Assembly: GCA_021432635.1 (NCBI GenBank)
Contig: MU270140.1
Span: forward strand, 1 to 64,000
Origin: Thozetella sp. PMI_491
Lineage: Eukaryota; Ascomycota; Sordariomycetes; Chaetosphaeriales; Chaetosphaeriaceae
Direction: 5' to 3'
Length of the DNA stretch: 64,000 nucleotides
This document shows, piece by piece, positions 22,303 to 32,711 of this stretch. The notes below the pieces were generated by a model. The model was not told the DNA's origin and did not search any database. It was given only the letters and a program-made list of their open reading frames with translations. The position numbers and the translations under genes were made by a program. Numbering within the stretch: the first letter of the stretch is position 1; the number at the start of each line of letters is the position of its first letter.

Positions 22303-23926
22303 TTTTGAGAAGGTGAGGACCGTTGTATGACGACAGAGGCACTCAATCACCCCAGGAATAAGGGCCTAACGGTGTTCAGGGGCTTGTACGGCTCTTCGCC
22401 TACTTTATCTAGCCCAAACGACCAGCTCCACACTTAGAAGAGATACACTACAATTTCGGACTCGGTTCCGGCGAGATGCGACGAGAGAGTGTTCGTGAAG
22501 GTGAGGCTGGTCGTGATCGCGGCGTCTGGCGCTCAAGCACCAGCGACCGGGGCTCTGCTACGGCGCTGCGCCTGTATGCGGGGTTGCCATTGTTTCACCC
22601 CCATTGGCCATTGGGGTAATCGAGCAGTAGTCAAACGCAGCCCACCTCCAAACAAGTTCGTGTTTGTCATGGCGTCCCGCGGCGCTTGCCTCTCATTCGC
22701 TCCTTCAGCAGAATGGCCCGAGGGTCCAAATCGACTGCTTTACGTCACTGCTGTTGATCCTGCTTGGCGCTCAGCATGGCCTAGTTTGGTGTATGAGAAG
22801 AACCCCCACCTTACCACTGACTTGTCTTCAAGAGGTCACAGCGAGGGAGGCAGAGGAATTATCCGTCCAAAATATTCAGGCGCATTCATGGATTAAGTGT
22901 ATTAACTGGCGACGCTGCTAGGGTAATAGACATGCAGTCCATCTAACCAGATTAGAATAAGAACTGGCGTATAAATGTCCAGCTAGCCAATGCCTATCAA
23001 GGAACACGTTCAGATCAAGTGCGCAATAGGTAGTACCTAGTACCTTAGCCAACGGCAATAAAATGAAACCAAGGACAGTTTGGTCAACCTCGGTCAGCAG
23101 GAAGGTCGTATGTCGCATTCAAGAAGAGCCCGGTGGATGCAAATTTCACGTCGGTTAGCGCCAACATGCCTGCCAAGCTGGCTGGCAACTCCTAAAAAGC
23201 GAGTTGTATGAGAGGCCTTGCGGGGATATCCATCAGTTCGGAGCTGACAGGGTTGAGGTAGCACTACTCGCTGACGAAATATTGGTTTCTTGTGCCGACA
23301 GTATAGTCCCGTCCATCGGACTTGGCACAACTAACTGGGGTTAACCCAATGTTCTTCAAAGACATCTTCTTCTTGGCGTTCTCCTGCCAGTCATCTGAGG
23401 AGAAGAAACCATAAGCTATGCAACTAACTCAGTAGCTTTTTGGGACCACTTCACTGATCCTTTTAGACAATTGGGTCCATATACGGAATCTCAGGCCGTC
23501 TCGATGGCAAACTTAGGCGACCGCGCCTTGGCCTCGGCCTCTTGGCGTCTTTTACGGGATTCAACATTAGGCTCCCATCAATTGGCTAGCTAGAAATAAC
23601 CCTATACGAAGATTCGGCCCCCTAACCTAGCTGCAACTGCACCGTTATTCGGAAGATCATGCCCGGAAAGATTGTGCGATCCAAGTGCAACGATGCTACC
23701 TCCCAAATACAACCCTCATCACGGACTTGTGACAGTCGAGGCAGGGCAAGCGCCGAGAGCGGTGGGTAGGTCACATGGGAAGACTCTATGGGTGATGGCC
23801 ATCTAACCTATAAAAGGGTCTTTGGATGGAGCGGCCACAGGAGAAACGATATATCATAGCCGTTCATCAGGCAATACTAGCAAGTTGATACAATACTGTA
23901 GTTCTCCTCAACTAATTGTCTTCAAT
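22303..23926. other. Intergenic between GH106 and protease genes
   Basis: Divergent promoter region of the GH106 gene (minus) and the protease gene (plus). Apart from the protease TATA box no feature is evident. A short run of CAAT-like sequence (ATTGG) occurs near 23281 and 23580. The open frames here carry no recognisable domain. Confidence 0.4.
23809..23816 (+). promoter_or_regulatory. TATA box of the serine protease gene
   Basis: TATAAAAG, 118 nt upstream of the ATG at 23927. Confidence 0.6.
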
Positions 23927-24826
23927 ATGTCTTCCATGACCCTCTTCAAGGCCACGACCATTCTCTCCTTCTGCACGTCAGTCTTTGCGGCACCCACTGC
24001 AGAAGTGAGGAGGGAAGAGGTGCAGTGGACTCATCCCATGGGCCATGCGAGCAGCAGTGAAATATCCGCACTAGCTGCTAGCCCCCAACCACAGACCATT
24101 TCCTATACCGAGGCCGATCTCCAGGGCTTGAACAGCACCGCAGCTCCCTGGAGCTCCGCAGGCCCAGGGCTACAGGAGCGCGGCATCATCGGGGCCGATA
24201 ACCGCGTGCTCTGGGACCACCAAGAGTATCCTTATAACGCTATGGGTCGGGTGACCACGTCGACTGGCGGCATCTGCAGCGGGACCTTGATTGGACCCCG
24301 CCATATGGTCACCGCAAAGCACTGCACATCCGCCGGGGCGACTTACCGGTTCGCGCCCAACTACTACCAGGGTGAGCGGTTGGGCAGTGCGGGCACCGCG
24401 GCAGTCATCACCATGGACGCTCCTTCGGGCTCGTGCGGGTCCAAGGAGGACTGGGCCATCATCATTCTTGACCAGCGTCTGGGCGATAAGTACGGCTATC
24501 TCGGGGCCAAGGTCATCGACCCGAACACGCAGCTCAACAAGCCCATCTTCTTTCACTTTGGCTACCCGGGAGACCATGGGGCGGACAAGCCATACCGACA
24601 GGAGGCCATCTCGGCGTCGAGCTCTAATGCGTGCGAGCCCGGCGGCCCGATCGAGACGGACGCGGACGCGGTACCGGGCCAATCAGGTGGCCCTCTATGG
24701 ATTAACGAAAACGGGTCGCGATACCAGTACGGGGTTCTGAGCCTCACGAGCTCGACTGGCAGTGGATTTGCCGCTGGTGGAAATTTTGTCAATGCGATCG
24801 TGAGGGCGCGGAACGATTTCCCGTGA
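23927..24826 (+). CDS. Secreted V8-like (glutamyl endopeptidase type) serine protease
   Basis: Intronless, 299 residues from the ATG at 23927; the frame is open further upstream only through a TTG. A signal peptide (about residues 1-21, ending FAAPT) is followed by a propeptide up to about residue 85 (ERGIIGADNR). The chymotrypsin-fold protease domain keeps the full triad: His132 in VTAKHC, Asp175 in EDWAIIIL, Ser253 in GQSGGPL. The cysteine pairs (C117/C133 and C170/C236) fit disulfides of a secreted enzyme. Spacing and the GTLIGPRHMVTAKHC motif match the V8/glutamyl endopeptidase-like branch of family S1 found in fungi and bacteria; the exact cleavage preference is not readable. Confidence 0.88.
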   Translation: MSSMTLFKATTILSFCTSVFAAPTAEVRREEVQWTHPMGHASSSEISALAASPQPQTISYTEADLQGLNSTAAPWSSAGPGLQERGIIGADNRVLWDHQEYPYNAMGRVTTSTGGICSGTLIGPRHMVTAKHCTSAGATYRFAPNYYQGERLGSAGTAAVITMDAPSGSCGSKEDWAIIILDQRLGDKYGYLGAKVIDPNTQLNKPIFFHFGYPGDHGADKPYRQEAISASSSNACEPGGPIETDADAVPGQSGGPLWINENGSRYQYGVLSLTSSTGSGFAAGGNFVNAIVRARNDFP

Positions 24827-26624
24827 GTGAGAGTGAGCCCAGGATGCATCTACGCTATTATATACCGTGAAGTTTGTAAACAAGTTATTCCTGAAAGGCG
24901 AATCAAAGTAGATACGTACGAGCAGGTACTGTCTCGCGTGGTTACGGCATCTATATTTTTGCTCGGATGTTGGTGCCGATGGCCAAGAGGTAATGCAGGT
25001 GGGAACACAACCTTGTTATCAACAGAACAGGAATTGACTTGCTTGTTTTCTACCTTTTTATTTTTATTTTTATTTTTGGTTTTGGTTTTGCCTCATACTG
25101 TAGAAATCGATCCTTTCTAATAAATCTGGCCGTGGTGCGCTGCTTTCAATGCGAACCATGGGCTGCTTATAATCCTCATTTGCCTGATATTCCATCTGCA
25201 GTTATACTCGTACAATACGCCCCGTGATTTAAGGGACATGTGAAGGTAGCAGCACAGAGCCGTGATGAGGCCTCCGAAGAAACAAGCCGTGCTCAAAGTT
25301 TGGACCGTCCCCCTTGAAGATCCTTCTTGATTGATGATACAGCAGCAATAAGGTTGTCGTGTGTGCTGTTTCTGGAGCTAGTTGAGCTAATGTTGTACTG
25401 CATCTGAACAAAGCGGTCGGACGAAGAGGATGTGTCGTACAGATACGCTAGCATTCTTAATGGATCGCGATCTGACAGCCTGGCAATGTTAGCCAAGTGC
25501 GTGACAGCTGCAGTGCACTGCCTTACCGGTATGTGACGGGAGATTTTTGGGGTCTTTTCGGTTTCAACCCCATAGGCATGGTCCAAGAAGCAATTCGGAT
25601 AGGTGTGGTAATTCACTAGTAGCTCTTCGTACTGTTTTGCAAGTTCCGTTTGCTAAAGACATTGCTCTATCCCTCCAGATCCAGGAGGGCCTTCATATAA
25701 TTACCTAGGAAGCTAACATACAAGACGGCGGATGTTTTCCTGCCCAAGAAACTGCTAGCGATCTTTTCGGAAGTTGGATATGCCATGATCGTCATCTGGC
25801 TCAGCATGCACGTTCGTGTTCGTCTGAAATAAACTCTTGCAAGAGACTGTTATCCGCCATGTGGCGTCCGGACACCTAGTAAGTAAGGGTGTTTGCACGG
25901 ATGCTCGGTTCTGCTAGCTGGGTGATGCGATCTTGTGCATCAAGGCCGTGCGGAGGGTAGATCAGCTGTACAATGATCCCTGTAGAACCCCGGTTTGCAT
26001 CCCGAAGGACGCGGCGAGGAAGCAGGTGAGACCTACGTCTGTCCGATTTGAACGGAAGTTGCGTCCCGGTAAGAATAGGCGAAGCCGGTTCTTGCCGTGA
26101 CCAAGCTCTAGGCACTCATCTCTAGGCTGCCAAGTGATATGGCATTGATATCGTCGGCCCTGTTTCTAGAGCTTGCAGCATTGATGGTCTGATCTTTCCG
26201 GACCAAGCAATTGCCACGGGGCCGCGATTCTGAGCCTATTCATTTCGGACCGAGCCGAATTTATCTCGTTGAGCCTTGCCTGGGCAGAATTTGGATAGTA
26301 AGCGGAAGGCTGCAACCGCGACAGTTTCAGACAGGGGGTATCCTAACTAGGCCGCCGAGCCCATAACCCAATGATGTCCACCGAAAGGGTTATTCGCAAC
26401 AAGAGTTCGTCGGGTTTCAAAATTATCTAGGAAAGAGAATATCGGAACATGCGGCATCCCGTAAGGCAGCCGAAAGCTTAGTAGGCACACCGCGAGAGGG
26501 CTATGTGGAGGCTGCTTCACGCCGAACGCGTCATCTGGACAAAAAGGTGAACTCCGCCTGGTGCACTAATACCATCTATAGTCATTGTTTTGGTAGGCGC
26601 CCGGCACGTCGCATTTCGTTAAAC
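24827..26624. other. Intergenic, 1.8 kb, no firm gene
   Basis: Contains a T-rich run of TTTTTA units followed by GTTTTG units at about 25047-25090. A minus-strand open frame of 107 codons at 25293-25616 has some coding look and a possible 50-nt intron inside it, but it matches nothing I know, so it is not called. The last ~130 nt are the promoter/leader of the zinc-finger gene. Confidence 0.4.
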
Positions 26625-28661
26625 ATGGGAATCGAACCACACGAGCCCGGGGAGCCTACCAGTGAACCGACGAGCCGGCCACTTTCACCTTCGACATACT
26701 CTAGCGTCCTGAATATCAAGCTGGAAGTCGCCAAGAGAAACGAACAATCGGTAAGATGCCGCATCTGGCGGCAGAACAAGGATTACAAGCTAATTGGGAG
26801 CACGTCAGCACCCCCGGTCCCTCCTGCAGGTCGATGCTACCCTACCAGTCCCGTTGGCATCCCCGTCGACTCCATCCACTGCAGCATCTAGATCAGTCTC
26901 CGAGTTTTACACTACGGCCTTGATGAGTCCACTATCTAGTATAGATAGTGGGCATACGTCGAACCTAGAAGTTTCTCCTCGAGGAGACTTCAAGTCGAAT
27001 CTTCAACGTTGCCCTTTTCACATAAAACCTGGAGGGGAGGCGTCGGGTCCTACTTGGCACGAATCTGAGCATGGCGCAAAGGAAACTTCTCATAATGTCG
27101 AGGATGTCACCTCCAGTATCCAAAGACTTGGTCTGGGTGGGCCTCCGAAAAACCGCCTGCCGATGCCACAATCGTCGCAATGGACAGGGGACTTCTCCAG
27201 GTCATACTCACGGGACGGCTCCGGTGACCCGCACTCCAGCGGAACTCAGAGAGAACCCTCAGAAGACGAGAGCTGGGGAGGAGTTGGGGGCTCAAATGAG
27301 GCGACAAAGGACAACATTTCACGTTTCAGAAGCGCATTCCTGGACGGAAGGGGAAAGATTTCTTGCCCCTATCGGAAGCGAAATCCAAAGCGGTTCAATG
27401 TTCGCGACCACCATAACTGCGCCCTAGAATCGTTCGATACCATGACAAATATGCGGCAAGTACAACAGTTGCTCATCTATACGTTTTCGCACTTGCTTAC
27501 TCCTCTCAAGCCAGCACGTCAAATTTCATCACAGGGTTGGGCATGTACGATGCCCTCGTTGTAATGTCTTCTTTGTTAGCGAAGCGGAGCTATGGTCACA
27601 TAGCCGATCAGCAGTGCCATGTGAGGTTCTGGAGCCCGACCCGGAGGATGGAGTTTGTGACGCCAAGCTGAAAAAGCTCATGAGCAAAGAGAACAGGAAA
27701 GGGCTGGAACATGACTGGGCAGTTGCTTGGTCAATCCTCTTTGGTGACGAGGACGAGGTGAAACCACTGAGTAAGTCCATCTACCCACAGTTATGTGCGT
27801 CTACAAGCTCAGCTCACCGTGGCTGCAGACTTTGAGCCTGTTCTGGAACATGTTGAGATGGCACAGTTCGTGCCCCTAGTGCTACAGTCCTCTCTGAGCG
27901 AGCCGCAGATAGACTCCCTTGAACAGGACGCGCTAGAAACGGTCGAGCAAATATGCCATGCACACTTCCAAGAGGTTGCATTCCATGCATTCAGTGCACT
28001 GTTCAGTGGCAGCGAGGAGCGAGACTTTGGGGTTGTTTTCGCTTCTAAATGTAACGAGATGGCACCCAGACTACGGCACAGCATCCAGACGAGCGGCCTA
28101 GCCATCTTCCCCGGTACAGGCCACATCCCTATCCTTGATATTTTGCGGGGCTGCTGCCCAAAGGCACACGCGGTCTTGAACCGTCGCTCCCAAGACTCAG
28201 CAATTGGAAGCATAGGTGGGGACAACACGGTGCCGGTGAGCTTTGCCGCTCCAGAGATGAACCCAGAAGGCCCACTTCCATACGAAAGGAACACGATGCC
28301 CGAGCATCCTAGCTTCCGCGCGACCGAAGCACGTGTAACACGACCTCCACCACCGGAGCCCCTTTTCTTTCCGTCTCAGGAACCCATACAGCCACCGGTC
28401 CCTCCGACTGAGGCGTATGGGTGGCCGCATCCCCATCAAAACTATCGAAACCCCCTTCAAAGGCTGACTCTCGCTTCCACCATGTCGTCCCAATATAGCC
28501 TTGGCCCCGGTGGGGTACCGGCGACGCAACAGCCCAATCTCTCCATGAATAGCACACTGAGGCACAATGGGCCTAGGTCTCCTCGTTACCAAAATGATGG
28601 TGAATTAGATTCTTACCAAGGTCAGCCCGACAGTCGGCGTGGAGGTCAGGGTGGACAGTAA
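26625..28661 (+). CDS. C2H2-like zinc-finger domain protein (fungal, function unknown)
   Basis: Four exons: 26625-26750, 26809-27459, 27515-27770, 27829-28661; introns 55-58 nt, GT...AG, consistent phases; 621 residues. The N-terminal 225 residues are Ser/Pro-rich and disordered. A cysteine/histidine core spans about 228-300: CPYRKRNPKRF...HHNC...HVKFHHRVGHVRCPRCNVFFVSEAELWSHSRSAVPCEV, the pattern of a large fungal family with a degenerate C2H2 pair often annotated as C2H2-type domain-containing protein. The spliced junction MRQ|HVKFHH restores the expected His spacing, which supports the intron call. A helical region (about 346-460) follows and the C-terminus is Pro/Gln/Ser-rich. Probably nuclear; DNA binding is not shown. 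Confidence 0.8.
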
Positions 28662-29252
28662 CGATCGTCAAGGAGGGTTGGACTGTGGAGATGGTGCTTC
28701 TTCGAGCACATGTAACTTGTACCTTCAGATAAGTTGGTTTAGAGGAGAACATCTAGATGTACGATAAGTAGCTGCCACAGCGGAAGTATACAGGAGCCAC
28801 AAAGGAATGCAACAAGTTATACTACATAACCTACGAGGGTTTCTGCATGCCAATGCCTGCTACCTCGGCAATATCTGCTGACCACCGCGTCTGGCATTTT
28901 TTTTTAGTTGTTGGGAACGGCTTTGGCTGTGCAATGGCTAGCGCGGCGTTTTACAAAATATAGGGACATTGCTAGCGAATTTCTAAAGAATTATACAGTA
29001 CGTAGTAGCATTGCACGCGCCTCTAGATTAGCGAGACAGGGGGTTGCTTGCTTGATGCCAGCCAGACTCAGCCGCCGGCATCAAACTACCATCTGCAAGA
29101 AGCAGCGGGAAGAATATTGCGCCGGTCTGACGTTTACCCTTTGCAACAAACGTATCGCTGAAGGCGCCGCCAATCTCCTCCCCGCCACAATATCTCATCG
29201 AGCGACTATTGAGACGCGTCGACAGATTTGTGGCACCCTCCCTTCCGGCGAA
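28662..29252. other. Intergenic, zinc-finger gene to ankyrin gene
   Basis: Includes the 3' end of the zinc-finger gene. An open frame runs into the ankyrin gene from 28908 without an ATG at its start; its composition differs from the downstream coding part, so it is treated as leader. Confidence 0.4.
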
Positions 29253-30041
29253 ATGTTCAAGCGATTGAGAAACACGCTCAAGAAGAAGCTCCAGCGGGGG
29301 GGAGCCAAGGAGAAGCGGAAGGCGACTGACCCTCCCGCCGCAGTGGCCCCGCTCCCCAGGCCGAACCCGAACCCGAAGCCCAAGGCCGCCCAGCCCGAGC
29401 CACCGCGATCGCTGCTGTGGGCGGTCAGCAACAACCAGGCAGACTTGGCCCGCCGATTACTCAGGGAGGGGGCCAGCCCACATACCAAGAATAAGGCTAA
29501 AATTTCGGTTCTGCATATCGCTGCGAGGGACGGCAATGAGCCGATAGTGCAACTGCTGCTCGAAGCCGGTGCTAGGCCCACACCTAGGGACCCAGATACC
29601 GGCGCGACTCCGCTACATCGGGCGGCGGAAAACGGCCATAGCGCTGTAGTGCATCGTCTTCTCAAGGCCGGCGCAGTCGTCGACGCGAAGGACACCTTCG
29701 GGCTGACGCCGGTCAACCTGGCCGCGCGAAACGGCCACGATCCGGTGGTGCAGATACTACTTGACTATGGCGCAACTGGGTGGGCGAAAGATGGCTGGGT
29801 AACCACCGCCTGCCGCCCGACGATTGTTCAGCTTGACAAGCAAGACGGGAACGCGAGACCCAGTGAAGGCTCTTCCATTGGCCTTCTCGATAACCCGAGT
29901 GTATGGGATGCACACTGGGAGGCGGAGATGGGCTCCCTCCGCCAGCGAGAACGCCTGCCGGCGCTGCCTGATATCGAAAGCTACACGAGCTATTCTCGGG
30001 CTATTCCTGTCAGCGCGGGTGCCATCTCTATACATCGCTAA
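29253..30041 (+). CDS. Ankyrin-repeat protein
   Basis: 262 residues, no intron, start at the ATG at 29253 (MFKRLRNTLKKKLQ). An upstream in-frame ATG at 29055 would add 66 residues of unlike composition. A very basic, Pro/Lys-rich N-terminus (1-52) is followed by three to four ankyrin repeats (about 55-175) with textbook pieces: SVLHIAARDGNEPIVQLLLEAGA, TPLHRAAENGHSAVVHRLLKAGA, TPVNLAARNGHDPVVQILLDYGA. The C-terminal ~80 residues have no known domain. Ankyrin repeats bind partner proteins; no catalytic domain is seen, so the role is unknown. It may be a whole small protein or the remnant of a larger NLR/STAND-like gene, but no NACHT or NB-ARC sequence is nearby. Confidence 0.75.
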   Translation: MFKRLRNTLKKKLQRGGAKEKRKATDPPAAVAPLPRPNPNPKPKAAQPEPPRSLLWAVSNNQADLARRLLREGASPHTKNKAKISVLHIAARDGNEPIVQLLLEAGARPTPRDPDTGATPLHRAAENGHSAVVHRLLKAGAVVDAKDTFGLTPVNLAARNGHDPVVQILLDYGATGWAKDGWVTTACRPTIVQLDKQDGNARPSEGSSIGLLDNPSVWDAHWEAEMGSLRQRERLPALPDIESYTSYSRAIPVSAGAISIHR

Positions 30042-30750
30042 TGAACCACCGCCTCATACAAATCAAAGCACAGATTCATCAATCTTGTTGCTGTTGTTGT
30101 CTATAGCATCTCTCTACCTACCACAAGATATGCCCACTTGCTTGGCTAGCTAAAGTCCGGCCCTCCAAAGCCGACTGACTCGGGGCGATGCGGCAGAATC
30201 ATAGTGCTGTCAACGTCCACTCTTCTTAGTTAATTGCAACGCAGTTCCTAGATTTTGCGCTTCCCAGGGAACTGTTGACAATGAGATCGGGGATATTGGT
30301 TACTTCTATACATACCGTCCAAGGCATAGAGCTACCGATGAACATATAAAGCGGATCGAATATTCAATGCTTCTCCACTGGCACCTCCCGCTCTAGGACT
30401 TGTGATCTCTTCGTGGAGCATGACACCTCTTCATCACAGAGGACCACGATCCTCCCACTCAACTTGGCCATCCTACGCCGTAATGTGGTCCTTATTCTGT
30501 GATAGCTAGTTATTGGAATTGCCGTACGCCGTATCTATGAGATTACGGCTAAAATTTTCGTGTGCCGCTGTCAAAGCTCCGCAGCCGATGCGTGAATTAG
30601 GCCGGGAAAATAGGCCGAAGTCGACGGTAGCACCCGTAGGCCCTTGCTCACCCCGCTCCGCGCCTGGATACAAATGGAGATATGTGCCTCTCCGATGTCA
30701 TCATAGGCATTCTATGCTAGCGACATTGTAGGTGATCCAAAGCAGGAGCC
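30042..30750. other. Intergenic, ankyrin gene to DUF8021 gene
   Basis: 3' flank of the ankyrin gene, then promoter of the secreted-protein gene. CATATAAAG occurs at 30343-30351, about 400 nt before the next ATG. Nothing else recognised. Confidence 0.4.
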
Positions 30751-31545
30751 ATGTTCATCTCGGCTCTCCTCACTGGTCTCGGCCTTGCCGCAAGGCCTTC
30801 GGCGGTTTGCACGCGAGAGATGCTCAAGGAGGCCACTGGAGGGTACCTCGAGGCCCTTGCTGCAGGAAAGACAGCATTTTCGGCGCTGTCATCGGCCACG
30901 GTTCCATATCAGGAGAACGACGTAGTCATGGACATCTCCAAGGGTGTCCTGTCCCAGGGCATCCAGATTGACTTTAACCGCAGCCTCTACGACACGACCC
31001 TGTGCGCCTCGTACACGGAGATCGTTGCAGCCACCAAGCACCCATATGTCATTGGGACGCGGCTGGCCTTGACCGATGGCAAGGTCACCAAGATCGAGTC
31101 CAACGTCTGCGACGACGGTGACTGGCTCTTCAACGCGACCACATCCCTGAGCTACAATAACAAGGAAACGTGGGATCCAATCCCTGAAGGCAAACGAGAC
31201 TCACGTGAGGTTATTAAGGCCGCTGGCGATGCCTACATTGACGCTTGGGGCGACTCGAGCGTTCAACCTCCCTTTAACCCCAACTGCACCCGGCTAGAGG
31301 GCGGGTTGTATGTCACTGGAAATTGCAAGTTGAACTTCCCGCCCCCTTTTAATGTTACAAACCGCCGGTATACCATTGATGAGGAGCTGGGCGCCATTGA
31401 CATCTTTCACAACTTCCCCTTCCTCGACAAGGCCCTTCCGAAGGACCCGGGCACGACAACCAACAATTTGATGAGGATTGAGGGGGGTCAGATTCGATAT
31501 ATCCACGAGAACACTGTCTGTTCAAAAAAGGGTTGCGCGAAGTAA
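30751..31545 (+). CDS. Secreted protein with a DUF8021-type domain
   Basis: 264 residues, intronless, ATG at 30751. Signal peptide about residues 1-20 (MFISALLTGLGLAARPSAVC). The mature part has the pattern of a fungal secreted family (DUF8021 type): a helical N-terminus with LKEATGGYLEALAAGK, then beta-rich segments including RSLYDTTLCASYTEIVAATKHPYVIGTRL, CNVCDDGDW-like VCDDGDWLFNA, AGDAYIDAWG, NCTRLEGGLYVTGNC and the C-terminal MRIEGGQIRYIHENTVC. Cysteines are paired in number, fitting disulfides. Function of the family is not known to me with certainty. Length is normal for the family. Confidence 0.72.
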   Translation: MFISALLTGLGLAARPSAVCTREMLKEATGGYLEALAAGKTAFSALSSATVPYQENDVVMDISKGVLSQGIQIDFNRSLYDTTLCASYTEIVAATKHPYVIGTRLALTDGKVTKIESNVCDDGDWLFNATTSLSYNNKETWDPIPEGKRDSREVIKAAGDAYIDAWGDSSVQPPFNPNCTRLEGGLYVTGNCKLNFPPPFNVTNRRYTIDEELGAIDIFHNFPFLDKALPKDPGTTTNNLMRIEGGQIRYIHENTVCSKKGCAK

Positions 31546-32711
31546 CGGTCTTATCCCAGTTCTCTTAAAGCTCTAGCAAATGCCTACTTGCTCTGACATC
31601 GCTCCGTGCCTTACACCTCAAGTTGTTCGTAGGTTGATTAAACCATTCGTTGGCAGTCTTCCAAATTCATCAAATTTCAGTTACTAAAACCAAAGAAAAA
31701 CCACAGGAACCGATCAAAAAGATTTGTGCGCACCTTACTTAGGAAAGGGGGGAAAAAGAATGCGTCGGCCGGGAATCGAACCCGGGGCCCACGCAGATAT
31801 GCTTGCTATGGCAAGCGTGGATTTTACCACTAAACCACCGACGCTTGTTGAAGTGCCGGCTCCAATTGTTTCACTATGTAACTTTCTCGCCATTGGTGCC
31901 ACATACAGCAACTAGCCCCGCTTTTAGTCGTGCCAAGTAACGAAGTAAACCAATCAGGTCTGCCCATGTCGGCGGTAGGAGGGACTGCTGAGTCTTTGGC
32001 TGCTTTAACCAGGATTTTCACATACGCGAATAGTAGGCATAGAATCTTGTAGTTAATAAAGGCGGGTCAGATGAAAAGGGTATCATTGCTAGCATGCTAA
32101 CCTCTCTGGCATTAAATATCAGACAGAGGCCCTGGCATCTGACAGTTGACATGCAATGATCCTCCCCTTTGGCACCTGAAAACTGCTCAATTGCGATGGC
32201 TCTTCAAGCAACTTCGTCGTCTAGCCACCAGCTACTAGCAGATAAATGCGAATGTGCATTAGTCCAGATCAGCTTATTACATACAGGATCAACTCTAACA
32301 AAGTTCAACTCAATAGCAAACCATTAAAGAGATATGGAGGGCATGACGCCCGTAGTGCTAGCTGTCAGGGATTACTAGTGCCTCGACATTATTGAAAGAA
32401 GCCTGGTTTGCCTAAATAAGGTAGTTTCTGATTATAACCGTACCCATTGAATACCACTCTCGTTTCCCTAGACACACGGAGGCGATATGGCATGCGCCTT
32501 TCGAGGAAAACATATAAAGGAGATTATAGTACGCCAGAAGTCAGTACGTCTTGGGGCCGTTTATTCGGTACAGTTATTGTAGCGATATTTTAACGACGAC
32601 AGAACAACAGACGAAGGTGGTTTAGGCGCAAAACCATTGTATGCTTTTTTTTCTTTGAGACAGACTACCACCACGCTTTTGTGCGCGACATTTGCTTCTA
32701 TGGCATGCTAA
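31546..32711. other. Intergenic holding one tRNA-Gly gene
   Basis: Apart from the tRNA gene at 31761-31844 this stretch is AT-rich with no supportable coding region. T-rich sequence at 32644-32655 may serve 3' end formation of the convergent SDR gene. Confidence 0.4.
31761..31844 (-). tRNA. tRNA-Gly(GCC) with short intron, copy 1
   Basis: 84 nt on the minus strand. Acceptor stem GCGTCGG/CCGACGC with discriminator A, D arm with TTTAGTGGTAAAAT, T arm GGGTTCGATTCCC. The anticodon stem CACGC/GCGTG encloses TT-GCC-A followed by an extra 13 nt that start TAGCAAGC; these pair with GCTTGC of the anticodon arm, the usual pre-tRNA intron helix. Anticodon GCC reads GGC/GGT. A run of five T on the minus strand (31757-31753) follows as pol III terminator. 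Confidence 0.93.

Noticed and set aside
25293-25616. 107-codon minus-strand open frame with a possible internal intron (GTAAGG...CCAG)
   Set aside because: Has some coding look, but I cannot build a consistent start or further exons and recognise no family. Left as an open question.
28908-29252. Extension of the ankyrin protein to the start of the open frame
   Set aside because: Starts with TTG and its composition is unlike the rest; the ATG at 29253 gives a normal basic N-terminus.
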